The translations under genes and the position numbers were made by a program. From Palaemon carinicauda (taxonomy: Eukaryota; Arthropoda; Malacostraca; Decapoda; Palaemonidae), in contig NC_090744.1 of NCBI RefSeq assembly GCF_036898095.1, positions 5,146,337 to 5,210,336 of the forward strand: a DNA stretch of 64,000 nt. Direction: 5' to 3'. Of the stretch, positions 36,440 to 47,739 are shown one piece after another; within the stretch, counting starts at the first letter, position 1; every line of letters begins with the position of its first letter. Under the pieces are notes generated by a model that saw only the letters and a list, made by a program, of their open reading frames with translations, searched no databases and was not told the origin of the DNA.

Positions 36440-37975
36440 GGCTTTTTTTTTTTTGTGTTTACCCACTGGCTCTTCTTTTTTGTGTTTACCCACTGGCTCT
36501 TCTTTTTTGTGTTTACCCTCTAGCTCTTCTTTTTTTGTGTTTACCCACTGGCTCTTCTTTTTTGTATTTACCCAATGGCTCTCCTTTTTTGCGTTTACCC
36601 ACTGGCTCTTCTTTTTTGTGTTTAGCCACTGGCTGTTCTTTTTTGTGTTTACCCACTGGCTCTTCTTTTTTGCGTTTAGCCACTGGCTCTTCTTTTTTGT
36701 GTTTACCCACTGACTCTTCTTTTTTGCGTTTACCCACTGGCTCTTCTTTTTTGTGTTTAGCCACTGGCTGTTCTTTTTTGTGTTTACCCACTGGCTCTTC
36801 TTTTTTGCGTTTACCCACTGACTCTTTCTTTTTTGCGTTTACCCACTGACTCTTCTTTTTTTGCGTTTACCTACTGGCTCTTCTTTTTTGTGTTTACCCA
36901 CTGGCTCTTCTTTTTTTGCGTTTAGCCACTGGCTGTTCTTTTTGGTGTTTACCTACTGACTCTTCTTTTTTGCGTTTACCCACTTTCTCTTCTTTTTTGT
37001 GTTTAGCCACTGGCTCTTCTTTTTTGTATTTACCCACTGGCTCTTCTTTTTTGCGTTTACCCACTGGCTCTTCTTTTTTGTGTTTACCCACTGGCTCTTC
37101 TTTTTTGTTTTTACCCTCTGGCTCTTCTTTTTTGTGTTTACCCACTGGCTCTTCTTTTTTGTATTTACCCACTGGCTCTTCTTTTTTGCGTTTACCCACT
37201 GGCTCTTCTTTATTGTGTTTAGCCACTGGCTCTTCTTTTCTGTATTTAGCCACTGGCTCTTCTTTTTTGTATTTACCCACTGGCTCTTCTTTTATGTGTT
37301 TACCCACTGGCTCTTCTTTTTTGCGTTTACCCACTGGCTCTTCTTTTTTGTATTTACCCACTGGCTCTTCTTTTTTTGTGTTTACCTACTGGCTCTTCTC
37401 TTTTGTGTTTACCCTCTGGCTCTTCTTTTTTGTGTTTACCCACTGGCACTCCTTTTTTGTATTTACCCACTGGCTCTTCTTTTTTGCGTTTACCCACTGT
37501 CTCTTCTTTTTTGTGTTTAGCCACTGGCTCTTCTTTTTTTTTATTTACCCACTGGCTCTTCTTTTTTGCATTTACCCAATGGCTCTTCTTTTTTGCGTTT
37601 ACCCTATGGCTCTTTTTTTTGTGTTTACCCACTGGCTCTTCTTTTTTGTGTTTACCCTCTGGCTCTTCTTTTTTGTGTTTACCCACTGGCTCTTCTTTTA
37701 TGCGTTTACCCACTGGCTCTTCTTTTTTGTGTTCACCCTCTGGCTCTTCTTTTTTTGTGTTCACACTCTGGCTCTTCTTTTTTGCTTTTACCCACTGGCT
37801 TTTCTTTTTCGTGTTTAGCCACTGGCTCTTCTTTTTTGTATTTACCCACTGGCTCTTCTTTTATGCGTTTACCCACTGGCTCTTCTTTTTTGCGTTTACC
37901 CACTGGCTCTTCTTTTTTGTGTTTACCCTCTGGCTCTTCTTTTTTGTGTTTACCCACTGGCTCTTCTTTTTTGTG
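36440..37975 (-). repeat. 27-bp tandem repeat (KKEEPVGKH codons), ~56 copies
   Basis: 'tttacccactggctcttctt' plus seven bases is repeated in 27-bp steps. Third-position-like variation gives GKH, GKR, GKY and AKH variants on the minus strand. Most units have six T's in the homopolymer. The reading frame changes where a unit has seven T's (for example near 36522, 36855, 36908, 37370, 37611 and 37748). Confidence 0.94.
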
Positions 37976-40900
37976 TTACTGGATCTTTGTCATGTGAATG
38001 AAAGGTCCAATAACTGGATACATTATTCCAGATCTAGGAATTGGTATCTTCTGTTCCTTGATAAAGATTCACTTGTACTGGATCTTTGTCATGTGAATTA
38101 AAGGTCCAATAACTGGATACATTATTCCAGATCTAGAATTTGTTATCTTTTGTTCCTTCATAAAGATTCACTTGTACTGGATCTTTGTCATATGGATGGA
38201 AGGTCCAATAACTGGATACATTATTCCAGATCTAGAATTTGGTATCTTCTGTTCCTTGATAAAGATTCACTTGTACTAGATCTTTGTCATATGGATGGAA
38301 GGTCCAATAACTGGATATATTCTTACAGATCTATGATTTTGTATCTTCTGTTCCTTGATAAAGATTCACTTGTACTGGATCTCTTATTATGTGAATGAAA
38401 AGTCCAATAACTGGATACATTATTCAAGATCTAGGAATTGGTATCTTCTGTTCCTTGATAAAGATTCACTTGTACTGGATCTTTGTCATGTGAATTAAAG
38501 GTCCAATAACTGGATACATTATTCCAGATCTAGAATTTGGTATCTTTTGTTCCTTGATAAAGATTCACTTGTACTGGATCTTTGTCATGTGAATGGAAGA
38601 TCCAATAACTGGATACATTATTCCAGATCTAGAATTTGGTATCTTCTGTTCCTTGATGAAGATTTACTTGTACTGGATCTTTGTCATATGGATGGAAGGT
38701 TCAATAACTGGATAAATTCTTACAGATCTATGATTTTGTATCTTCTGTTCCTTAATAAAGATTCACTTGTACTGCATATCTTATTATGTGAATGAAAAGT
38801 CCAATAACTGGATGCCTTATTCCGGATCTAGAATTTGGTATATTCTGTTCATTGATAAAGATTCACTTGTACTGGATCTTTGTCATATGAATGGAAGGTC
38901 AAATAACTGGATACATTATTCCAGATCTAGAATTTGGTATCTTCTGTTCCTTGATAAAGATTCACTTATACTGGATCTTTGTCATGTGAATGGAAGGTCC
39001 AATAACTGGATACATATTTCCAGATCTAGAATTTGGAATCTTCTGTTCCTTGATAAAGATTCACTTGTACTGGATCTTTGTCATGAAAATAAAAGGTCCA
39101 ATAACTGGATACATTATTCCAGATCTATAATTTGGTATCTTCTGTTCCTTGATAAAGATTCATTTTTACTGGATCTTTTTCATGAGAATGAAAGTTCCAA
39201 TAACTGAATACATTATTCCAGATCTAGGAATTGGTATCTTCTGTTCCTTGATAAAGATTCACTTGTACTGGATATTTATCATGTAAATGAAAGGTCCAAT
39301 ACCTAGATGCATTCTTTCATATTTGGATTTGTTGTCTTCTGTTCCTTGATAAAGATTCACCTCTACTGGATCTTTATCATGTGAATGAAAGGTCCAATAA
39401 CTAGATACATTCTTCCTGATATAGGAAGTGGTGTCTTCTGTTCCTTGATAAAGATTCACCTGTACTGGGTATTTATTATGTGAATGAAAGGTCCAATAAC
39501 TGGATACATTATTCCAGATCTGGAATTTGGTATCTTCTGTTCCTTGATAAAGATTCACATGTACTGGATATTTATCAAGTGAATGAAAGGTACAATAAAT
39601 GTATACATTCTTACAGATTTAGGAATTGGTATCTTCTGTTCCTTGATAAAGATTCACTTGTACTGGATCTTTGTCATGTGAATGGAAGATCCAATAACTG
39701 GATACATTCTTCCAGATCTAGTAATTGGTATCTTCTGTTCCTTGATAAAGATTCACTTGTACTGGATCTTTGTCATGTGAATGGAAGGTCCAATAACTGG
39801 ATTAATTCTTCCAGATCTAAGAATAGTTATCTTCTGTTCCTTGATAAAGATTCACTTGTACTAGATCTTTATCATGTGAATAAAAGGCCCAATAACTCGA
39901 TACATTCTTCCTGATCTAGAATTTGGTATCTTCTGTTCCTTGATAAAGATTCACATGTACTGGCTCTTTGTCATGTGAGTGAAAGGTCCAATAACTGGAT
40001 ACATTCTTCCAGATCTAGGTATTGGTATCTTCTGTTCCTTGATAAAGATTCACTTGTACTGGATCTTTTTCGTGTGAATGAAAGGTCCAATTACTGGATA
40101 TATTCTTCCAGATCTATGATTTTGTATCTTCTGTTCCTTGATAAAGATTCACTTGTACTGGATCTTTGTCATATGAATGAAAGGTCCTATAACTGGATAC
40201 ATTATTCCAGATCTAGAATCTGGTATCTTCTGTTTCTTGATAAAGATTCACTTGTACTGGATCTTTGTCATATGAATGAAAGGTCCAATAAGTGGATACA
40301 TTCTTCCATATCTAGGATTTGGTATATTCTGTTCCTTGATAAAGATTCACTTGTACTGGATCTTTGTCATGTGAGTGAAAGGTCCAATACCTGGAAACAT
40401 TCTTCCAGATCTATGATTTAGTATCTTCTGTTCCTTGATAAAGATTCACTTGTACTGGATCTTTGTCATGTGAGTGAAAGGTCCAATAACTAAATACATT
40501 AATCCAGATCTAGGATTTGGTATCTTCTGTTCCTTGATAAAGATTCACCTGTAATGGATATTTATCATATGAATGAAAGGTCTAATAACTAGATACATTC
40601 TTCCAGATCTAGGATTTGGTATCCTCTTTTCCTTGATAAAGATTAACTTGAACAGGATCTTTGTTATATGAATGAAAGGTCCAATAACTAGATACATTCT
40701 TCCAGATCTAGGATTTGGTATCTTTTGTTCCTTGATAAAGATTCACTTGTACTAGATCTTGTCATGTGAATGAAAGGTCAAATCACTGGATACATTCTTC
40801 CAGATCTAGGGTTTGGTATCTTCTGTTCCTTGATAAAGATTCACTTTTACTGGATTTTTGTCATATGAATGAAAGGTCCTATAACTGGATATATTCTTCC

Positions 40901-43900
40901 ATGTCTTTGATTAGGTATCTTCTGTTCCTTGATAAAGATTCACTTTTACTGGATCTTTGTCATGTGAATGAAAGGTCCTATAACTGTATATATTCTTTCA
41001 GATCTAGGAATTAGTATCTTCTATTCCTTGATAAAGATTTACTTGTAATGGATCTTGTCATGTGAATGAAAGGTCCTATAACTAGAAATATTCTTCTAGA
41101 TCTATGATTTTGTATCTTCTGTTCCTTGATAAAGATTCACTTGTACTGGATCTTTGTCATGTGAATGAAAGGTCCAATAACTGGATACATTCTTCCAGAT
41201 CTAGTAATTAGTATCTTCTGTTCCTTAAGAAAGATTCACTTGTACTGGATTTTTGTCATGTGAACGAAAGGTCCAATAACTAGATAAATTTTTCCATATC
41301 TAGGATTTAGTATCTTCTCATCCTTGATAAGGATTCACTTGTAATGGATCTTGTCATGTGAATGAAAGGTCCTATAACTGGATATATTCTTCCAGATATA
41401 GGATTTGGAATCTTCTGTTCCTTGATGAAGATTCACCTGTACCGGATATTTATCATTTGAATGAAAGGTCCAATAACTAGATACATTCTTCCAGATCCTG
41501 GATTTGGTATCTTTTGTTCCTTGATAAAGATTCACTTAAACTGGATCTTTGTCATATGAATGAAAGGTCCAAAAGCTAGATACATTCTTCCAGATCTAGG
41601 ATTTGGTATCTTCTGTTCCTTGATAAAGATTCACTTGTACTGGATCTTGTCATGTGAATGAAAGGTCCAATAACTGGATACATTCTTCCATAACTAGGAT
41701 TTGGTATCTTCTGTTCCTTGATATAGATTCACTTGTAATGGATCTTGTCATGTGAATGAAAGGTCCTATAACTGGATTTATTCTTCCAGATCTAGGATTT
41801 GGTATCTTCTGTTCCTTGATAAAGATTCACTTGTAATGGATTTTGTCATATGAATGATAGGTTCTATAACTGGATATAGTCTTCCAGATCTAGGATTTGG
41901 TATCTTTTGTTCCTTGATTAAGATACACCTGTACTGGATATTTATCATGTGAATGAAAAGTCCAAAAACTAGATACATTCTTCCATATCTAAGATTTGGT
42001 ATCTTTTGTTAATTGATAAAGATTCACTTGTACTGGATCTATGTCATATGAATGAAAGGTCCAATAACTAGATACATTCTTCCAGATCTAGGATTTAGTA
42101 TCTTCTGTTCCTTGATAAAGATTCACTTTTACTGGATCTTTGTCCTGTGAATGAAAGGTCCAATAACTGAATATATTCTTCCAGATCTAGGATTTGGTAT
42201 CTTCTGTTCCTTGATAAAGATTCACTTGTAATGGATCTTGTCATGTGAATGAAAGGTCCCATAACTGGATATATTTTTCCAGATCTAGGATTTGGTATCT
42301 TCTGTTCCTTGATAAAGATTCACTTGTAATGGATCTTGTCATGTGAATGAAAGGTCCTATAACTGGATATATTCTTCCAAATCTAGGATTTAGTATCTTC
42401 TGTTCCTTGATAAAGATTCAATTGTAATGGATCTTGTCATGTGAATGAAAGGTCCTATAACTGTATATATTCTTCCAGATCTTTGATTTGGTATCTTCTG
42501 TTCCTTGATAAAGATTCACTTGTAATGGATCTTTGTCAAGTGAATGAAAGGTCCTATAACTGGATATATTCCTTCAGATCTAGGAATTGGTATCTTCTGT
42601 TCCTTGATAAAAATTCACTTGAAATGGATCTTTTCATGTGAATGAGAGGTCCTATAACTGGATATATTCTTCCAGATCTACGAGTTTGTATCTTCTGTTC
42701 CTTGATAAAGATTCACCTGTACTGGATCTTTGTCATGTGAATGATAGATCCTATAACTGGATACATTCTTCCAGATCTAGGATTTGGTGTCTTCTGTTCC
42801 TTGATAAAGATTCACCTATACTGGATATTTATCATGTGATTGAAAGGTCCAATAACTAGATACATTCTTCCAGATCTAAGATTTGGTATCTTTTGTTCCT
42901 TGATAAAGATTCACCTGTACTGGATCTTTGTCATGTGAATGAAAGATCCTATAACTGGATACATTCTTCCAGATCTAGGATTTGGTTTCCTCTGTTCCTT
43001 GATAAAGATTCACCTAAACTGGATATTCATCATGTGATTGAAAAGTCCAATAACTAGATACATTCTTCCAGATCTCAGATTTGGTATCTTCTGTTCCTTG
43101 ACAAAGATTCACTTTTACTTGATCTTTGTCATGTGAATGAAAGGTCTAATAACTAGATATATTATCTCAGATCTAAGATTTGGTATCTTTTGTTCCTTGA
43201 TAAAGATTCACTTGTACTGGATCTTGTCATGTGAATGAAAGGTCCAATAACTGGATACATTCTTCCATATCTAGGATTTGGTATTTTCTGTTCCTTGATA
43301 AAGATTCACTTGTAATGGATCTTGTCATATGAATGAAAGGTCCTATAACTGGATATATTCTTTCAGCTCTAGGATTTGGTATCTTCTGTTCCTTGATAAA
43401 GATTCACCTGTACTGGATATTTATCATGTGAATGAAAGGTCCAATAACTAAATATATTCTTCCAGATCTAGGATTTGGTATCTTTTGTTCCTTGATAAAG
43501 ATTCACTTGTACTGGATCTTTGTCATATGAATGAAAGGTCCAATAACTAGATACATTCTTCCAGATCTATGATTTGGTATCTTCTGTTCCTTGATGATGA
43601 TTCACTTTTACTGGATCTTTGTCATATGAATGAAAGGTCCAATAACTAGATACATTCTTCCAGATCTATTATTTGGTATCTTCTGTTCCTTGATAAAGAT
43701 TCACTTGTACTGGATCTTGTCATGTGAATGAAAGATCCAATAACTGGATACATTCTTCCATATCTAGGATTTGGTATCTTTTGTTCCTTGATAAAGATTC
43801 AATTGTAATGGATCTTATCATGTGAATGAAAGGTCCTATTACTGGATACATTCTTCCAGATCCTGGATTTGGTATATTCAGTTTCTTAATAAAGATTCTC

Positions 43901-45012
43901 TTGTAATGGATCTTGTCATGTGAATGAAAGGTCCAATAACTGGATACATTCTTCCAGATCTAGGATTTGGTATCTTCTGTTCCTTGATAAAGATTCACCT
44001 GTACTGGATCTTGTCATGTGAATGAAAGGTCCAATAAGTGGATACATTCTTCCAGATCTAGGATTTGGTATCTTCCGTTCCTTGATAAAGATTCACTTGT
44101 AATGGATCTTGCAATGTGAATGAAAGGTCCTATAACTGGATACATTCTTCCAGATCTAGAATTTAGTATCTTTTGTTCCTTGATAAAGATTCACTTTTAA
44201 TGGATCTAGTCATGTGAATGAAAGGTCCAATAACTAGATACATTTTTCCATATCTAGGCTTTGGTATCTTCTGTTCCTTGATAAAGATTCACTTGTAATG
44301 GATCTTGTCATGTGAATGAAAGGTCCTATAAATGGATACATTCTTCCAGATCCATGATTTGGTATCTTCTGTTTCTTGATAAAGATTCACTTGTAATGGA
44401 TCTTGTCATTTGAATGAAAGGTCCTATAACTGGATATATTCTTCCAGATCTATGATTTGGTATCTTCTGTTCCTTGATTAAAATTCACTTGTAATGGATC
44501 TTGTCATGTGAATGAAAGGTCCAATAACTAGATACATTATTCCATATTTAGGATTTGGTATCTTCTGTTCCTTGATAAAGATTCACTTGTACTGGATCTT
44601 TGTCATGTGAATGAAAGGTTCAATAACTAGATACATTCTTCCATATTCAGGATTTGGTATCTTCTGTTCCTTGATAAAGATTCACTTTTACTGGATCTTT
44701 CTCGTGTGAATGAAAGGTCCAATAAATAGATATATTCTTCCAGATCTAGTATTTTGTGTGTTCTGTTCCTTGATACAGATTCACTTGTACTGGATATTTA
44801 TTATGTGAATGAAAGGTCCAATAACTAGATTCAATCTTTTAGATCTAGGATTTGGTATCTTCTGTTCCTTGATAAAGATTCACTTGTACTGGATCTTTGT
44901 CATGTGAATTAAAGTTTTAATAACTAGATACTTTCTTCCAGATCTAGGATTTAGTATCTTATATTCCTTAATAAAGATTCAGTTGAACTGGATGTTTGTC
45001 GTGTGAATTAAA
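37976..45012 (+). repeat. 99/98-bp satellite, right arm in inverted orientation
   Basis: Same monomer as the left arm but reverse-complemented: 'ttccttgataaagattcact', 'tggatctttgtcatgtgaat', 'ccaataactggatacattct' and 'ccagatctaggatttggtat'. The junction with the 27-bp array at 37975 is abrupt. From about 41 kb many units read 'aatggatcttgtcatg', one base shorter, so the 33-residue frame breaks more often than in the left arm. It ends near 45012 next to a SINE fragment. Confidence 0.96.
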
Positions 45013-45015
45013 GGT

Positions 45016-45116
45016 TGCAACGACCAAAGGAACTAACGAGTTTGAGCAGGACTCGAACCCCAGTCTGGCATCCACTAGTCAGGGATGTTACCACTTCGGC
45101 CACCACAACCCTAAAC
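45016..45116 (-). mobile_element. tRNA-derived SINE, head only
   Basis: The minus strand has a tRNA-like head, 'gtggtggccgaagtggtaac' (A-box region), and 'ggttcgagtcctgctc' (B box), then 'gttagttcctttggtc', which matches the start of the body at 8835. It abuts the end of the satellite array. Confidence 0.75.
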
Positions 45117-45344
45117 GAGATTAACTTTTGGGAAACTACTATTCATATTCAGTCACAACCTTCATTCAAAAGCAAAAGATATCTTATTCATTACTTAATA
45201 CTGATACTTTAACGGCTATTTCAGAAAGGAAAGCACATTGCAGAGAAGTGAATTAATAAAACAAACATCTGAATATCAATTTTTGTATTTCTTTTCCAAG
45301 AATAATGATTCATCATGTCACTGAGCACAATGTCAGTGCCAGAA

Positions 45345-45505
45345 ACAACGCGTGGGAGTGTGGGCTGTGGCATCCTAGCAGTACCAGCCAAACTTGGCTG
45401 AATCCCTCGTCAGGCTGGGAGGAGCGTAGTGAGGAAAGATCCTATTTTCTTCCTTTGTTTGATGTCTGCTACCCTCCAACATTGGGGGAAGTGCATTGGT
45501 AAATA
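45345..45505 (+). mobile_element. 3' end of the 4-kb LINE family, second copy
   Basis: 'gtgggctgtggcatcctagc', 'agtaccagccaaacttggct', 'tcaggctgggaggagcgtag', 'gtttgatgtctgctaccct' and 'gggggaagtgcattggta' correspond in order to the reverse complement of 4110-3955. Only the 3' tail is present, a severely 5'-truncated insertion. Confidence 0.85.
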
Positions 45506-45736
45506 GATAGAGAAGTCACTGAAAGAAACTACGAGAGAAATAATAAAACAGAAGTAAATTTCAGGCCTTATTGCAATATTTTCACCAAACATTGTCCAGT
45601 ATCTTTTTGGAAATTTTCAGAAAGCTTGTTATAAGAGAAATCATAAATGAGGGTTTTCACAAATTTTGTGAAAAAAATAAATTCAATACGGAATTTTTCA
45701 AAATCAACCTTTACTTCCTCAAAAGAAAAAACCTCA

Positions 45737-45737
<1 letters not shown>

Positions 45738-45804
<67 letters not shown>

Positions 45805-45880
45805 TAGCCACGCTACAACCCTAGTTGGAAAAGCAAGATGCTATAAGGCCAAGGGCTCCAATAGGGAAAAATATTGATGA
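45738..45880 (-). mobile_element. (AAT)n-tailed retroposon, copy 5
   Basis: (TTA)n at 45738-45804, then 'ctagccacgctacaacccta', 'gttggaaaagcaagatgc' and 'gggctccaataggg'. Same family and orientation as 6294-6478; truncated. Confidence 0.85.
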
Positions 45881-46147
45881 TAAAAACACTTGAATACTTG
45901 ATCTAATGAGGATAAAATAGTTGCATCTCACATTTATATCAGGTGACATTCTCATAGCTTAATACTCTCAATACTTCAATGTACATTTACGACAGCAATA
46001 GCAGATAATAATTGATATAATTGTCCCATAATCTACTTCTCTTGAATTTCTATAGATCTCTTTTTTTTTTATCTGACAAATATTGCTGTCATGCGCTCCA
46101 AAGAGCTTTTCTTTATCAATAAAGGAATTTGAAATAGAATCTTTTAT

Positions 46148-46168
46148 GGGGTTTGAAATATGCAGGGA

Positions 46169-46224
<56 letters not shown>

Positions 46225-46293
46225 TTGTTTTGAAATATGCATGGACACAAAGCAGATAGGTAGCGAGAGAGATTGGTTTTGAAATATACAGGG

Positions 46294-46351
<58 letters not shown>
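46148..46351. repeat. Composite (GA)n array with three 'ttttgaaatatgca' modules
   Basis: The module 'tttgaaatatgcagggacac' or a close variant occurs at about 46151, 46230 and 46275; the first and third run directly into a long (GA)n tract (46172-46224 and 46297-46351). The second is followed by a non-GA bridge. Confidence 0.85.
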
Positions 46352-46352
<1 letters not shown>

Positions 46353-46584
46353 CTTCACCTATCATTGCCAGATCATAGATCAAAATTTGAAAATAACATA
46401 AAAATGGCGCTAAAGACGAAAAGGGATTTGAGATGTTGTTAATGTTAAATAATCTCTTTAGGAAGCAATGTGAGTCAAGGGATCTTTGGTCGAGGAAAAA
46501 AGTAAGACTATTTCGGGGGAAAAATGGCTCTGTATCATAAATATTCAAGTGAAAATCAAACAAGTAACTGTTAGGTTATTTTTC

Positions 46585-46587
<3 letters not shown>

Positions 46588-46641
<54 letters not shown>
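46588..46641. repeat. (GA)n microsatellite
   Basis: About 27 GA units, just upstream of the SINE. Confidence 0.97.
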
Positions 46642-46645
<4 letters not shown>

Positions 46646-46667
46646 CTCATACTTCGATAAGTCCTTT

Positions 46668-46975
46668 AAACGGCTGCGGTGGCCTTAAGAACCGTCCCTG
46701 CCTGACGCTCGTCGGACGGGGGTTCGAGTCCTGCTCGAACTTCATAGTTTCTTGTAGTGTCTGTAACCTCACCATCCTTGTGAGCTAAGGATAGGGGGTT
46801 GGCGGCACCTATTGCCTGAGTCAGCAGCTATTGCCTGGCCCTCCTTGGTCCTAGCTGGAGAGGGACTTCTGCCTCTTATCATTTGTACAACAATATATAT
46901 GGTTGGTTTCCAGGAGAATGTCCCGTCCCTTGCTTCTGCCATCCATGAGTGGTTTTTGAACCTTTAAACATTCGA
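46668..46975 (+). mobile_element. tRNA-derived SINE, most complete copy
   Basis: The head has an A-box-like 'ggctgcggtggcctta' near 46672 and a good B box 'ggttcgagtcc' at 46721-46731, the split RNA polymerase III promoter of tRNA genes. The body ('gtaacctcaccatccttgtg', 'gcctgagtcagcagc', 'ccttggtcctagctggagag', 'ggagaatgtcccgtccc') matches 8830-9075. It ends 'gaacctttaaacattcgaga', followed by a T32 run. The head does not fold as a clean functional tRNA in what I can see. Confidence 0.82.
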
Positions 46976-46980
46976 GACTT

Positions 46981-46981
<1 letters not shown>

Positions 46982-47013
<32 letters not shown>
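46982..47013. repeat. Poly(T) run
   Basis: 32 consecutive T's directly after the SINE. It could be the poly(A) tail of a minus-strand retroposon, but I recognise no body to its right. Confidence 0.9.
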
Positions 47014-47014
<1 letters not shown>

Positions 47015-47572
47015 TGGCCGAGTTACGACAAGAAACTATTGATGGCGTTCCAAAGCAATGGACGGGACGAGGTGTCTCGCCTTGCGAGAAGTCTTTACCT
47101 GGATTACAACAAAGGTTAATTATTCTAAATATTTCGCTCCTTCCCACATCGAGCAATTAAAGATGATGTTTATTTAGTCTTCATTAATGTTAGCATTAGA
47201 ATAGTCTGGCACATTAGGCTGCAAGTATTACCTGTGTATTATATGCATTGTATTCTATATTCTCTATAAATGCCTAGAAAATATAATTCTGTTTTTGTTA
47301 CATGTATGTAAATATTTCTTTGGTGAAATACAGACACCACGACTGTCTTTCTTGCCCTATTTGAGAGAAATGACAGAAATATACAAATCTGTTCTATGTA
47401 AGGTTTAGTTAGAAGTCTCTAAAGATTAAGAATAACAGAAATGCCCAAGGGGTTGAAAACTAACACAGAAACAAATTTGTAAAAAAATACATCCTTAAGT
47501 TTAAGCTCCAGTAAATCTATTTAAATTCCCAAGACTTTTTTGCACAGAACAATGAAATCAATATTGCCAATT

Positions 47573-47576
<4 letters not shown>
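47014..47576. other. No gene recognised
   Basis: AT-rich sequence; no feature recognised. Confidence 0.55.

Positions 47577-47650
<74 letters not shown>
47577..47650. repeat. (GA)n microsatellite
   Basis: About 37 GA units. Confidence 0.97.
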
Positions 47651-47654
<4 letters not shown>

Positions 47655-47739
47655 TTATAGGCCTCCCTTTCACGTGCCTTCATGACCGGGGCAAATCCAT
47701 TATATAAGCAATGACGATCCATAAATTTCAACTGGATGG

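Larger units (their letters stand above)
35368..37975 (-). pseudogene. Lys/Glu-repeat plus Cys-Gly-Asp-repeat protein, interrupted
   Basis: Unrecognised gene. In minus-strand order: (1) 37975-36440, a 9-residue repeat (KKEEPVGKH/GKR/GKY) in 27-bp steps; (2) 36430-35960, a Pro- then Lys-rich linker ('KGKQKIPRVPKIRPKRGKGK', later 'REKKSKKSREKKSKKSKDKN'); (3) a transition 'FFDKCKCRGSGSNSGFCKRV'; (4) 35890-35570, CGDGCGDM repeats (24 bp); (5) [13 protein letters not shown] 9-residue repeats; (6) a Cys-rich end '[17 protein letters not shown]' and TAA at 35368. Breaks: TGA at 35821-35823 (TGT to TGA); missing T near 36195-36199; extra base in the run near 36341-36350; and T6/T7 changes within the 27-bp array. 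No ATG or N-terminus is visible: satellite starts at 37976. It could be a real gene with homopolymer errors, or a decayed one. Function unknown. Confidence 0.6.

Noticed and set aside
35474..36523. Long plus-strand frame (349 codons) rich in Ser/Pro/His then Phe/Leu across the coding block
   Set aside because: It is the antisense of the 24-bp repeat and Lys-rich linker. Composition is a shadow of 'CCACAT' and 'TTTTTC' runs, with no conserved pattern or stop/start logic; the minus strand makes better sense.
36916..38101. Plus-strand frames of Phe/Leu/Ser repeats over the 27-bp array
   Set aside because: They mirror the minus-strand Lys/Glu nonapeptide. The poly-T homopolymer gives Phe runs. 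One of them runs into the satellite, which a real gene would be unlikely to do.
19650..45012. CRISPR array
   Set aside because: Repeats are 99 bp and directly contiguous with no unique spacers; the genome is eukaryotic.
46668..46742. Functional tRNA gene
   Set aside because: A and B boxes are present, but the sequence continues into a repeated SINE body and I cannot draw a full cloverleaf with an acceptor stem.
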